From a virus: DNA of 64,000 nt. The notes below the pieces were generated by a model, which worked only from the letters and a program-made list of their open reading frames with translations, was not told the origin of the DNA and did not search any database. Shown piece by piece: positions 51,794-60,235 of this stretch; the first letter of the stretch is position 1; every line of letters starts with the position of its first letter. A program made the position numbers and the translations under genes. Location: IMG/VR virus record IMGVR_UViG_3300031576_000005, positions 62,001-126,000 of that record; one strand, 5' to 3'.

Positions 51794-52588
51794 TTGTTTA
51801 TATTTAAGGCTTCTTTCATGTATTTTGTGAATTGTTTAAATTGTTGTGGTGTATTATAGCGATTTCCGAAAATTTTATGAAATAGAATATGAAATTCTTT
51901 TAAAATTGTGACGCCATTTACAACATCAAATCGTTTTCTGGATAATCAGCCCAATTATAGAGATGGTGAGCGGCGAGCTTTCCCCCTGTAATTTTAAGGA
52001 TTTCATCTGTATAATCATCCTTCTCAAACACTTTTTTCGCCATTCTCGAAGCTCTGGATTAAGACTTCTATTTTTACTATTTTCTCTTTCTTCTTGGGTT
52101 AAATCATGTCTCCAATTAAAGCTTTTTTCACCCCTTTTAGATAAACCTATTTTTAAACGAGATTCATCGGAGTGATGTTTACCAAAGTGAGATAAACTCA
52201 TTTTTGTTAGGGTTTCATTCGAAGGACAATAATCAAACTTTGGATGTTCTTTTCCGCATTTTCCAAATAAATAACTTTTTTCTCCTTTATGAGATAAACT
52301 CAACTTTTGCTTCGTTTCTTCAGAATGATGCTTTCCATAAAAAGGATTTTTCTTTCCCTTTAAAGCCAAACTCATTTTTTTAATAGATTCTCTATTATGC
52401 TTTTTCCCATACATTGGGTGTCTGTCTCCCTTTTGACGACAGGATTTACAATATTTTACCCCCTTAGATTTAAGTGCATTATTTTTATTAATTATTCTTT
52501 CTTTTCCACAATCATCGCAGCGAACCAAACTTTTAATTCGACTTTTCTTTCCATTATAAGTGTTACAAAAATCTAAACAAATTATCAT
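51790..52588 (-). pseudogene. HNH homing endonuclease, two frameshifts
   Basis: Start MIICLDFCNTYNGKKSRI after a TGATATG junction, zinc finger CDDCGKERI...CKSC and about four NUMOD3-type repeats, the most of any copy. The frame breaks after EWRKK: one A is missing in the A6 run (52037-52032) and a second in the A4 run (51937-51934). With both added the core reads VFEKDDYTDEI, AAHHLYNWADYPEKRFDVV and ends KEALNINK, 266 residues. As read, the nuclease core is lost. Confidence 0.8.
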
Positions 52589-52589
52589 A

Positions 52590-53807
52590 TCATTTATTAA
52601 ACCATTCTCCAAATATTCTTATTATATAATTTAAATCTTCTTTTGTTAAAAAAGAATGACATCCTATATAAAATCCTCGTTCAAGAATTTCCCACGACAT
52701 TGGAAAGTTAGTCCTAAAATTTATTTTAGTACCAAAATATTTTTCAGTTATGGGGGTATAAAGCGGCAAAATTTCTCTCGTCTCTATGCCATTCTTTTCT
52801 AAAAAATGTATTAATTCCCATTTTTCTCCATGCGGCGAACGAATTGGAAGCATCATATGCCTAGCCTCTTCTTCTCTGGAAAATTTAGGCAAAATTAATG
52901 GAAATTGGCTTAGTTCTTTGATTAAATATTCTGAATTTTCTTTCCTCTTTTGTAATTGTCCTAAAAAGTCATCTTCCAGCATTGATAATGCAAATGCCGA
53001 TTCGGTTTCCCCCAGTCTAAAATTCAGTCCCGGTTGGACGAATTTGAATCTCTTACTTGTTATATCTCTTAAAATAGCTCCTTCTACATCGTCATCGTCT
53101 ATACAGGTATATTCAGGGCTTCTACCATGATTAACGTAGCTCCTTGCATGGATTATCAAACGTTCGTCATTTGTTCCGATAAAACCACCGCACCCACCAG
53201 CAACAAGTAGATGGGAAATATATGTACTCCATGCGGTAAAATGAGCAAAGCTTTCTGGATACTGAGAATTGAACCTACTACAAATGTTCTCGCATGAATC
53301 CAAAATAAAGAAAATATCTTTATCGTATAAATCAATTATCTCTTTAATCCTTAGTCCATCAACCGGTCTCCCCATTAATGAAGATGGCATAACCGCGAAT
53401 ATATCTCTAGAATGCTCTTTTAATTTACTCTCTAAATCTGTATAACAAATATTATAATTTGCACCGACATCGACAAATAATGGTTCAAATCCGTTGGAAG
53501 TAATTACATTGCAGTCACTTATAAAAGTTGTTGCCGGTAAAACAATATATTTACGTTTGGCCGCTGCTTCTGGATACAAATTTTTTAAAACTCCAATAGA
53601 AGCGTAGAGCGCCGCCGTTCCGCTAGAACAGAAAACAGCATATTTCACCCCATTCATCTCAGCAAATAATTTCTCAAGTTTTTGGGAAATCGGACCATAT
53701 GTTAATCGTCTGGACTTAATAATCTGCTTTAGGTATTTATCAAGCCCCTTAGCTGGATACCAATCGCCGAATCCTATAGATTTAACAGGCTTTTTTACTT
53801 CACTCAT
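52590..53807 (-). CDS. DegT/ColD-like PLP 3-dehydrase (His for Lys)
   Basis: 405 residues. DegT/DnrJ/EryC1/StrS fold: CSSGTAALYASIGVL, LPATTFISDCNVI, ILDSCENICSRF (the PLP-binding Asp). The lysine that holds PLP in aminotransferases is replaced by H199 in STYISHLLVAGGCGG. In ColD and DdhC (RfbH) the same Lys-to-His change turns the enzyme into a 3-dehydrase that removes the C3 hydroxyl of a 4-keto-6-deoxy sugar. With the window's GDP-mannose 4,6-dehydratase this suggests a 3,6-dideoxy-4-keto sugar. DdhC's extra Fe-S cysteines are not seen, favouring the ColD type. Confidence 0.75.
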   Translation of the reverse strand: MSEVKKPVKSIGFGDWYPAKGLDKYLKQIIKSRRLTYGPISQKLEKLFAEMNGVKYAVFCSSGTAALYASIGVLKNLYPEAAAKRKYIVLPATTFISDCNVITSNGFEPLFVDVGANYNICYTDLESKLKEHSRDIFAVMPSSLMGRPVDGLRIKEIIDLYDKDIFFILDSCENICSRFNSQYPESFAHFTAWSTYISHLLVAGGCGGFIGTNDERLIIHARSYVNHGRSPEYTCIDDDDVEGAILRDITSKRFKFVQPGLNFRLGETESAFALSMLEDDFLGQLQKRKENSEYLIKELSQFPLILPKFSREEEARHMMLPIRSPHGEKWELIHFLEKNGIETREILPLYTPITEKYFGTKINFRTNFPMSWEILERGFYIGCHSFLTKEDLNYIIRIFGEWFNK

Positions 53808-54412
53808 AAATAATATTTTTCTTTCATTTTATTAAATATATGAAATGTCATGGTAGTATCTTCTATCGCTCCGTGAATTCCACTATCTCGTAAATTTTCA
53901 ACATTATAAGTTTTAACTAAAAAATTCAAATTAAACTTTATGCCCCGCGCCATAATATTCTTTATCCTAGTAGAATATTTAAAATACATTTCCTCTTGAT
54001 TATAAAGATTCCCCAAGGCTAGTCCCTTATGCAAGGTTCCAACATCAAGCCAATTTTCTATCTTTGGTCGAGGCAAGCCATATCGATTACATTCTTTTTC
54101 TAGCAGAGGAAAATCATACGCGACATTATTGAGACCGGCAACTATATCATCTCCCAGAAAATTAATTACTTGTTCGCACGCCAGCTTTGGGTCTATTCCT
54201 TCCTTCTCGCACATTTCTGTGGTGATTCCGTTAATTTCGCTAGCCCCATATGGAACTTCCATTTTTTGATTTACCAAAGTCCTATAACTATCTACAATTT
54301 TATTGTCTCGAATTCTTAAACAACCATGTTCGACAATTCTAGCCTCGGTCAAATCAAGCCCCGTCGTCTCGCTATCATACAGGGTGTATGAGGTTACTTC
54401 TTTAATTTTCAT
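53804..54412 (-). CDS. DEDDh 3'-5' exonuclease, DnaQ-like
   Basis: 202 residues. YDSETTGLD carries D13 and E15, GLNNVAYDFPLLEKECNRYG the second Asp region, and SGIHGAIEDTTMTF the final H...D pair. This is the proofreading exonuclease family (epsilon). Because the split polymerase has no exonuclease domain and a dead PHP domain, this protein probably proofreads for it. It overlaps the ColD-like gene by 4 nt. Confidence 0.85.
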   Translation of the reverse strand: MKIKEVTSYTLYDSETTGLDLTEARIVEHGCLRIRDNKIVDSYRTLVNQKMEVPYGASEINGITTEMCEKEGIDPKLACEQVINFLGDDIVAGLNNVAYDFPLLEKECNRYGLPRPKIENWLDVGTLHKGLALGNLYNQEEMYFKYSTRIKNIMARGIKFNLNFLVKTYNVENLRDSGIHGAIEDTTMTFHIFNKMKEKYYL

Positions 54413-54603
54413 GATTTTTCCTTAGCTTTATATAAATTACATTCCCAACAAATGGGTTGATTTAAAAAAATTCCCTTGGCCTCACACCAAAATTCCGTCA
54501 TCTTTTGGCTCCTTCCACAGCAAATTGGAATATCTTTTGTGACCTGTTCAACGCTTCTAAATATACAGGTCGAATGTTTTCTATTTTGTTCTTCTATATC
54601 CAT
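54409..54603 (-). CDS. small Cys-rich protein
   Basis: 64 residues with eight Cys/His-type ligands: STCIFR, ICCGRSQ, FWCEAKG and ICWECNLY. The order Cx-CC-C-CxxC points to one or two metal sites. It overlaps the exonuclease by 4 nt. The Cys pattern recalls the small gene at 3712, but the two are not close. Function unknown. Confidence 0.5.
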   Translation of the reverse strand: MDIEEQNRKHSTCIFRSVEQVTKDIPICCGRSQKMTEFWCEAKGIFLNQPICWECNLYKAKEKS

Positions 54604-54610
54604 AATGCTC

Positions 54611-54958
54611 CTATGTTGAAACTAAAATATCATCGAGGCTAAATAAAGTTCTTGGAATCAATATTTCAGTGCCTTTTCTTAGAGTTTTTTCTATTACTTT
54701 ATATTTTTTCTGAGATAGACTTAAAATAATATCACCCACTTTAACATCTTTTATAGAAATATTCAATGCTTTTTTATCTTTTTGCCCAATAAATAAATGA
54801 TATCGCTTAGATAAAGAGATTTTTTTATCGTTATTTAGACAAATCTCATATATGTCGCTATCTTTACCAACCGAAATTACCATCCTATCAACTTCAGCGT
54901 TTATAAGGCCACCAAGTACATAATTATGCTGATTAAGTATGAATATATTATTGTTCAT
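54611..54958 (-). CDS. orphan Hint/intein-like fold, no catalytic residues
   Basis: 115 residues with GGAG before the ATG. The order of motifs follows intein/Hedgehog (Hint) domains: IYEICLNNDKKISLSKRYHL in the place of block B with its His, VKVGDIILSLS in the place of the GD motif, and LFSLDDILVST in the place of the C-terminal FFAN-ILVHN block. The first Cys and last Asn are absent, so it could not splice. The similarity is by pattern and needs a structure check; it might be an unrelated beta protein. Confidence 0.35.
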   Translation of the reverse strand: MNNNIFILNQHNYVLGGLINAEVDRMVISVGKDSDIYEICLNNDKKISLSKRYHLFIGQKDKKALNISIKDVKVGDIILSLSQKKYKVIEKTLRKGTEILIPRTLFSLDDILVST

Positions 54959-55224
54959 TGATTGTTATCTAGACAAACCGTTATTCCAAGGCTTCTAACA
55001 GTATAATAAACTTTATTTTTCCCCTTCGTAACTATTAATTTAGAGCCTGTATCTTGTGCTAAATCTAATAATTCGGCATAAATTTTTTCATTTCTTGCCC
55101 TAAGTTTATACAATCCTTTATCTGATTGTTTAAGTTGGGCGGAGGTTTGCATGAAAACAGGGGGTATTTCAAATAGGTCTAACTTTGTTGTCTTCCAATT
55201 TCTGGTAATTTTTTTAGAGTACAT
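54955..55224 (-). CDS. hypothetical protein
   Basis: 89 residues from the ATG of a TAATATG junction after recA. Basic start (MYSKKITRNWKTTKLDLFEI), a helical middle (KIYAELLDLAQDTGSK) and end strands (KVYYTVRSLGITVCL). Co-transcribed with recA; a recombination accessory is possible, but nothing shows it. No family recognised. Confidence 0.5.
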   Translation of the reverse strand: MYSKKITRNWKTTKLDLFEIPPVFMQTSAQLKQSDKGLYKLRARNEKIYAELLDLAQDTGSKLIVTKGKNKVYYTVRSLGITVCLDNNQ

Positions 55225-55225
55225 A

Positions 55226-56308
55226 TTAAATTCCTACCATTTTTTTTATTTCTTTTTCTAATCTTTCGGCAATATCCTTGTTAGATTTAAGATACTCTAT
55301 TAGCTTATTATAGCCCTGTGCTATATTTTTATCATCAAGAGCATACCAAGCGCCTTTTTTCTGAATTAAACCATAACCATCGGCTAATGTTGCTATTTCT
55401 CTTTCGTGGTCAATACCATGGTCATAAATGAACGGAACGGACGCTTTACTATGAACATTTCCCGAATTACTTACTTTTTCAAGCTTCATACTCATTATAT
55501 GTCCAATTACTTTTGAATGATTGTCGCTTGGATTTTCTCGAATATATAAATCTGTCCAAAGTTTTTCTAAACCAAGTCTAAGATTACTATAATGGTCAAT
55601 GGCGTGTCCTCCAGCTTTTTGTTTTCCAACTCCACTTACATGGCTCATGCCACCCTGATTAATTTTATCACGTACTTGATGAGTAAAAGCAACAATATGG
55701 CCATAGTGATTGGCATATGCTGATGCTTCTTTTAAAAATCTTGTTAATAATGTTGCAGTAGATGCTGTTTTTTCGGCATCAGAAAATGTTTTATTATCAT
55801 TAACCTCGCTTTGAATTCCATCAATTGAATCTATAATATGAAAAAATTTTACCTTGTCTTGTTTTAATGTTTTTAAAATCCCGTTAAATAATTTTTCTCC
55901 ACTTTTTGGTCTACTCATACGAAAGATTGGAGCTGGAATAATTTTACCTTTTTCATCTTGAGTCAAATCCTCTTCGCTTTCTGTAACCATTTTTAAATTT
56001 GGAGCCATTTTTTCTAACTTTCGATTAATTCTTCCTTCGGTTGCATGTAAATAAACCCTAACAAATTTATAATTATAGAATTTTTGAAATTCACCGCCCA
56101 TTATTAGAAGCAATGTAGTTTTCCCAATTCCATCTGGCCCCCAAAGTTGAACAACTCCACTACCTATTCCGCCGGTTAAAATATCTAACCCCAACGAACC
56201 AGTTGATATAGTTTTATTTTCTATTGGGTCCGTCCCATCAATAACATACATTCCCTCACTATCGAATTCTAACTCTTTAATTTCTAGATTTTCTTTTGAT
56301 TTTGCCAT
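55226..56308 (-). CDS. recA: RecA/UvsX-type recombinase
   Basis: 360 residues, the usual length. Walker A GPDGIGKTT (57-65) is preceded by STGSLGLDILTGGIGSG, the RecA motif; IIDSIDGI is Walker B, AFTHQVRDKINQGG matches the L1/L2 DNA-binding region and QKAGGHAIDHYSNLRLGL follows. It forms a filament on ssDNA for strand exchange. It lies with SSB, nucleases and the exonuclease in the replication block at the right side. Confidence 0.9.
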   Translation of the reverse strand: MAKSKENLEIKELEFDSEGMYVIDGTDPIENKTISTGSLGLDILTGGIGSGVVQLWGPDGIGKTTLLLIMGGEFQKFYNYKFVRVYLHATEGRINRKLEKMAPNLKMVTESEEDLTQDEKGKIIPAPIFRMSRPKSGEKLFNGILKTLKQDKVKFFHIIDSIDGIQSEVNDNKTFSDAEKTASTATLLTRFLKEASAYANHYGHIVAFTHQVRDKINQGGMSHVSGVGKQKAGGHAIDHYSNLRLGLEKLWTDLYIRENPSDNHSKVIGHIMSMKLEKVSNSGNVHSKASVPFIYDHGIDHEREIATLADGYGLIQKKGAWYALDDKNIAQGYNKLIEYLKSNKDIAERLEKEIKKMVGI

Positions 56309-56317
56309 ATATTTGAA

Positions 56318-56620
56318 TTATTTTGGGTTTATAAAAATTGCTGTAACATTTGCTTTGATAGCTTCCTCTAATAAAATTACTTCGTTTATATTTATATAAT
56401 TAGTAAAACAAATTATTGTAATTAACTCCTCCTCTTTACCAATATTTCCAAGTAATTTAAAAGGAATATTTAATAATTTTATCATCTTATTAAATTCGTC
56501 GCTATAACTTTCTTTCGGTATGTATAAAATTAAATCTTCGGGGTCTGTAAATTTCGATATGGCATCAGTATATTGCTCAGCGGTAGCGCGACCAATAATT
56601 CCTACATTGTTCTTGTTCAT
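56318..56620 (-). CDS. hypothetical protein
   Basis: 100 residues from the ATG overlapping the kinase stop (ATGA); a longer frame upstream lies inside that gene. Contains NNVGIIGRATAEQYTDAI, DLILYIPKES and ITIICFTNYININEVIL, a small Rossmann-like alternation. It precedes recA by 9 nt. No named family. Confidence 0.5.
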   Translation of the reverse strand: MNKNNVGIIGRATAEQYTDAISKFTDPEDLILYIPKESYSDEFNKMIKLLNIPFKLLGNIGKEEELITIICFTNYININEVILLEEAIKANVTAIFINPK

Positions 56621-57177
56621 TTTTTTACTAGTGGAAGCACTTTTTCTACAATTTGCTCTTCTAATTCTTGTAAATTGCTGGCTACGATACATACATCAGC
56701 ACGGGCTTTTATAATGGGATAGTTTTTGGCTTCGGATTCATTCGCGGGTTGGACTAGGGAACCGTCGGGGAGAATACGGTCAATATTTATTAAAATTCCC
56801 TCTAATTCATTCTGAATATAATCGGCTTCGTCGTTCCCATTATTAATAGCAAACCTTACATCGGTGATAACTGGAATGTACTTTGCATCTATGGCTTCCT
56901 TTACCCGTGGTGTTATTTTATCAATCCAAATTCTATGATTTTGATTTCTAGCGGCATTTCCAAATGCCACTAAGATAGGTCGAATAATTTCTTTTTCTTT
57001 GGGATTATTAGTAGTTGCTTCGATATTTAAATATTGTTTAGTCAATGGGCTTACTGCTTGTTTGAGAGAATCTGCAAAAGCCATTCTTTTAACAGAAAGA
57101 TATTTTGTTAATATATTAAAAAAACTGTCTTTGCCTACTAAAGCTATGCAACCCAGTCCAATAACTTTATTTTTCAT
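56617..57177 (-). CDS. deoxynucleoside monophosphate kinase-like
   Basis: 186 residues starting MKNKVIGLGCIALVGKDSF, a P-loop of the G-x4-GKD-S type found in phage dNMP kinases (T4 gp1 family). AFADSLKQAV, IDKITPRVKEAI and VPVITDVRF-like PVITDVRFAINNGNDEADYI follow that family's order. It phosphorylates dNMPs to dNDPs. It neighbours a deoxyribosyltransferase-like gene. Confidence 0.7.
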   Translation of the reverse strand: MKNKVIGLGCIALVGKDSFFNILTKYLSVKRMAFADSLKQAVSPLTKQYLNIEATTNNPKEKEIIRPILVAFGNAARNQNHRIWIDKITPRVKEAIDAKYIPVITDVRFAINNGNDEADYIQNELEGILINIDRILPDGSLVQPANESEAKNYPIIKARADVCIVASNLQELEEQIVEKVLPLVKK

Positions 57178-57185
57178 ATAAAAAT

Positions 57186-57722
57186 TTATCTTAAATCTTC
57201 GGTAAAAAGTTTCCATCGATTAGAATCTAATTCTACTTTGCCAGAATCTATATCTTTTATCATTCCAACAAGTTTATCCCACGTCCGATATACATAAGAA
57301 GCTTTTAACATACCTAAAACCCAATAACATGGTTTGTCAGAGTCCCATAAAACAAAACAGGGGGCTTTTCGCCTGTTCATTGTAGTTAGTTCTTCAATTG
57401 TTCCGACTGTATAAATTTCTGGATTTAGATAAAAAATGCCGAATGTTGCTCTATCACATACGGCTAGGTCGCTATTTCTAACCCTATGCATTTTTTCGGC
57501 TATTAAATCTAATTTTCCCTCTTTTGCCCAATTATCCATTTGTATTTGGTCTTCTTTTCCTTCTAAATATTTTGGGTCGAGAAAAGGTTTGCATAAAGGG
57601 TTGAAAATTTTAATTCCGAGAGGATGAAGTTCTTGTGTCACCATATCCCTCCAACTTTCGCTATCTTTTGTAAATTGGATTGGTCCAGCCAAATAAACCG
57701 ATGTCTTATTTAATATTCCCAT
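57186..57722 (-). CDS. nucleoside 2-deoxyribosyltransferase-like protein
   Basis: 178 residues. SVYLAGPIQFTKDSESWRD is the NDT start motif (YLAGP...); the middle has RNSDLAVCDRATFGIFYLNP and PEIYTVGTIEELTTMN, where the Glu after GT is the catalytic residue in the family. It would exchange the base of a deoxynucleoside or hydrolyse a nucleotide. With the kinase and dCMP deaminase it suggests phage control of the dNTP pool, perhaps for modified bases. Confidence 0.7.
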   Translation of the reverse strand: MGILNKTSVYLAGPIQFTKDSESWRDMVTQELHPLGIKIFNPLCKPFLDPKYLEGKEDQIQMDNWAKEGKLDLIAEKMHRVRNSDLAVCDRATFGIFYLNPEIYTVGTIEELTTMNRRKAPCFVLWDSDKPCYWVLGMLKASYVYRTWDKLVGMIKDIDSGKVELDSNRWKLFTEDLR

Positions 57723-57799
57723 ATTTGTTTTTATTTATTATTTTTTTGAAAATTGGTAATTACTTCACACATTATGATAAAATCTCCCTGTTTATAGTC

Positions 57800-58480
57800 T
57801 TATTTCATATAATTCGCGTCTCTGTGAACCCATTGAACATTGTCGGCTAAATACCCCTTAGAAGAATCTATTCTATCTAAAGAGGCGGTTTGTTTTTCGG
57901 AATAACAAGAAAAATTGATATCAAGACCAGATAAAGCGCATTTTCTTTTCTGTTGTATATATAGATTCCATAAAAATTCATTAGTAATATTAAATTCTCG
58001 CCCTCTCTTTAAAGCACTAGATTTTATGGTAGTTATATATGTTTGGCCAATTTCTCCACATCCTTTCCAATTTGTGGGGCGTTTCCCGTTTTTCTTTAAT
58101 TCTCTCATGTATTTCGATAATCTTCCGGTGGCTAGGGAATTTCTAAAACATCCACAACTGACAATTTTACCCATTTTCAAATCATTAGACCTAGCAAAAT
58201 GAGTTTTACCACATTCACAAACACATTTCCACATAGTTTTTCTATTAGAAATATCGTCGTTAGCAAGTTGCACAACTTTTAACATTCCAAAGACTTGCCC
58301 CAATAAATTTTTCCTCGCATGCCTTATTTCTATTTCATTTTGTAATAGAATTTTCCTAACGGTTTTTATGTTTATTTTTACTTTTTTTGCAATATTTCTA
58401 ATTGTCTGGCCGTTTTGATAAGAAGATATAACGATTGGAATAATTTTAGAAATTTTATCAGAAAACCAGGTTCTTTTCAT
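57800..58480 (-). CDS. HNH endonuclease with N-terminal HTH
   Basis: 226 residues. A helix-turn-helix (GQTIRNIAKKVKINIKTVRK) is followed by a zinc module (WKCVCECGKTHF, VSCGCFRN) and a C-terminal HNH core (KCALSGLDI, SLDRIDSSKGYLADNVQWVH). The core is shared with the gene at 35995. The start is in a TAATATG junction. Intact; likely a homing endonuclease. Confidence 0.8.
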   Translation of the reverse strand: MKRTWFSDKISKIIPIVISSYQNGQTIRNIAKKVKINIKTVRKILLQNEIEIRHARKNLLGQVFGMLKVVQLANDDISNRKTMWKCVCECGKTHFARSNDLKMGKIVSCGCFRNSLATGRLSKYMRELKKNGKRPTNWKGCGEIGQTYITTIKSSALKRGREFNITNEFLWNLYIQQKRKCALSGLDINFSCYSEKQTASLDRIDSSKGYLADNVQWVHRDANYMK

Positions 58481-58481
58481 A

Positions 58482-58874
58482 TTATTTTTCCATTTCTAGC
58501 AAATATCTATTTAATTCTTCTGCGGTCTGAACTTCTATAAATTGAAAACTATTGGTTTCGGCGAATTTTTTCTTTTTTTCATCTCTAGCTTTACTTGCGA
58601 CAAAGTTAAATATATTTTTATTATGAAAATGTTTGTTAAATTTGTAATGTTGCCCGCCGTTACATTCTACCACTATTTTCTTAGAAAAATTAACAAAATC
58701 AAAATGCATTTTAGATGATGGCACGTTCTGTTCTTCTGCTACTATATCATTTCCCCAGAAATTTGCAAGCACAGATTTACAATCTTTTTGGAGCTTAGAT
58801 AGAGACTTACCATTCCAATCAATGCCTTTCGGCTTCCAAAAATAAGTCTTACCGTTAAATCCTATCACTTTCAT
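58482..58874 (-). CDS. Vsr/DUF559-like PD-(D/E)XK nuclease
   Basis: 130 residues. HFDFVNFSKKIVVECNGGQH is the D...ExN-GxQH core of Vsr-like endonucleases, followed by RDEKKKKFAETNSF and FIEVQTAEEL. Family members nick or cut DNA and also occur as homing enzymes. It follows the HNH gene's upstream side with a 1-nt gap. Whether it is a repair or homing enzyme cannot be told. Confidence 0.65.
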   Translation of the reverse strand: MKVIGFNGKTYFWKPKGIDWNGKSLSKLQKDCKSVLANFWGNDIVAEEQNVPSSKMHFDFVNFSKKIVVECNGGQHYKFNKHFHNKNIFNFVASKARDEKKKKFAETNSFQFIEVQTAEELNRYLLEMEK

Positions 58875-59007
58875 TCTTTTTATTCTTTTTGTTTTTTCTA
58901 CGATATTCTTCTTGTTCTTCTATGCAGAACTTACAATCTATATCACACTCCCCCTTAACATGCAAGCTATAATCGTCGTCTTCTATATTAAGATTCTTTA
59001 TGTTCAT
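58855..59007 (-). CDS. possible 50-residue acidic/basic protein with CxxxCxxC
   Basis: 50 codons: MNIKNLNIEDDDYSLHVKGE, then CDIDCKFC, then a charged helix ending KKNESDRI. It overlaps both neighbours (20 nt each side) and fills the gap between them. The three Cys could bind a metal. Short length keeps confidence low; function unknown. Confidence 0.4.
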   Translation of the reverse strand: MNIKNLNIEDDDYSLHVKGECDIDCKFCIEEQEEYRRKNKKNKKNESDRI

Positions 59008-59440
59008 CGTCGCGCTTTAGAAAATCCATAACTGTTTGCCTCGGAGGGGAAAAAATTTTATTGGGTCTGAAATCTTTACCATAAAATATTTCGTCTAATG
59101 GCTTTTCCTTCATTTCCAGGAGTGGTAGAATATCTCTAATTAGTTTACATTTTTCCCATAGTAATATGGCGAAACTATTATATTTTCTACCCTGCGTCTT
59201 GTAATATATCCAAGCTCCATATATTTGTTCTTGCGTATATCCTAATTCCATTATCTTTCTTATGATAAATGATTCTTTTTTAAAAAGTTGATTATTATTT
59301 TTTTCGTCAATTAAGGATATTAATCCAGAAAATTTTGTTCTAAACTTTATTATTACTTTTTCAGGTTCGTCGAATTTCAACGTCAATTGATTGGGATTGT
59401 TTTGTATCTTTGTATTTCTTCCCTTTGCGTTTTTTTGCAT
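58988..59440 (-). CDS. hypothetical protein
   Basis: 150 residues: a basic start (MQKNAKGRNTKIQNNPNQ), KVIIKFRTKFSGLISLI, a helical central part (ESFIIRKIMELGYTQEQIYG) and KIFSPPRQTVMDFLKRDDEH. Alpha-helical middle; no catalytic motif seen. It overlaps the zinc-ribbon gene by 80 nt in another frame. Function unknown. Confidence 0.5.
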   Translation of the reverse strand: MQKNAKGRNTKIQNNPNQLTLKFDEPEKVIIKFRTKFSGLISLIDEKNNNQLFKKESFIIRKIMELGYTQEQIYGAWIYYKTQGRKYNSFAILLWEKCKLIRDILPLLEMKEKPLDEIFYGKDFRPNKIFSPPRQTVMDFLKRDDEHKES

Positions 59441-59747
59441 AATCTTCTAATGCTTTTTTCTTGATTGGGTCTTCTTTGCCTAAAATTTGTTCGCGTTGTT
59501 GAGAGGCTTCCGCCGCCATATCCCACAGCGAACCTATAGTGCCACCTTTCATTTGTCCAGTTTTCTTAGTCATCGCATCTAAATCAAATGGGCTAATTTT
59601 AGCGTCGATTGACATAGTTGGAACCGTCCAAACTCTTTTGCCTCGGCCTTGACAGTTTGGGCATGGAGAGGTTTTATCGGCGTCCATATGGAAATACATA
59701 TCCCATTGGTTACAGCAGTCTTGACATTCTAAGCTATATACTGGCAT
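59361..59747 (-). CDS. FmdB-like zinc-ribbon protein
   Basis: 128 residues. MPVYSLECQDCCNQWDMYF followed by SPCPNCQGRGKRVW is the four-Cys zinc ribbon of the FmdB regulatory family (start MPxYxxxCxxC). The rest is charged and helical with a basic C-terminus (YAKKRKGKKYKDTKQ). It may bind nucleic acid or be a small regulator. A TAG-T-ATG junction links it to the nuclease gene upstream. Confidence 0.65.
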   Translation of the reverse strand: MPVYSLECQDCCNQWDMYFHMDADKTSPCPNCQGRGKRVWTVPTMSIDAKISPFDLDAMTKKTGQMKGGTIGSLWDMAAEASQQREQILGKEDPIKKKALEDYAKKRKGKKYKDTKQSQSIDVEIRRT

Positions 59748-59748
59748 A

Positions 59749-60234
59749 CTATTTATTGAGGTTCAATAGAAAGTTATTAATTTCTTCCCCGCCTCGAACC
59801 ATAACTAAATCCGGTGGACATTCTTGAAAAATCTTTTCTTCTGGAATAATCCACGCGGTTGTCGCATGTTTATCGCCAACCATCCTCGTATAACCACACC
59901 CACAGTTTAATAAATATCTTTTTAATTTCTCCATTTTCCAAAGTAAATATCTCTCGGTTCTAAAATGAATCCAAATATTAGCTTTCGTTCTAAGAACGCC
60001 GGTGCTTTTTGCCCCCGGCCCCAAATATTCAAAAGCTAAGTTTTTACTTGGATATAAGTCAACTTTTACTTCCATTCTTATTTCTTTTTGTTTTTTAAAC
60101 TTAGGAATGACAAGGTCGAAGAAATCTTGTTCAGATTCTTCCACTTTTTTTGCATGAGGAAATGATTTTTGAAGCGTGGCCAATATTTCATTTTCATAAA
60201 CTTCGCTAATTTCTAAATCTTCTTTAAAGCTCAT
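59749..60234 (-). CDS. PD-(D/E)XK-type endonuclease-like protein
   Basis: 161 residues. A helical start (ENEILATLQKSFPHAKKVEE), then DFFDLVIPKF and RMEVKVDLYPSKNLAFEY, the D...E-x-K core of the PD-(D/E)XK fold, with IWIHFRTERYLLW after it. It could be a Holliday-junction or repair nuclease. Only the core motif is clear. It begins at a TAATATG junction after the glycosyltransferase. Confidence 0.55.
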   Translation of the reverse strand: MSFKEDLEISEVYENEILATLQKSFPHAKKVEESEQDFFDLVIPKFKKQKEIRMEVKVDLYPSKNLAFEYLGPGAKSTGVLRTKANIWIHFRTERYLLWKMEKLKRYLLNCGCGYTRMVGDKHATTAWIIPEEKIFQECPPDLVMVRGGEEINNFLLNLNK

Positions 60235-60235
60235 A

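Noticed and set aside
57723-57799. 13-codon frame with GGGAG before its ATG
   Set aside because: The ribosome site is reasonable, but the peptide (MCEVITNFQKNNK) has no support beyond it; the gap otherwise holds nothing clear.
58855-59007. CxxxCxxC taken as a radical-SAM motif
   Set aside because: The protein is only 50 residues long and has no SAM barrel; the spacing is likely chance or a metal site.
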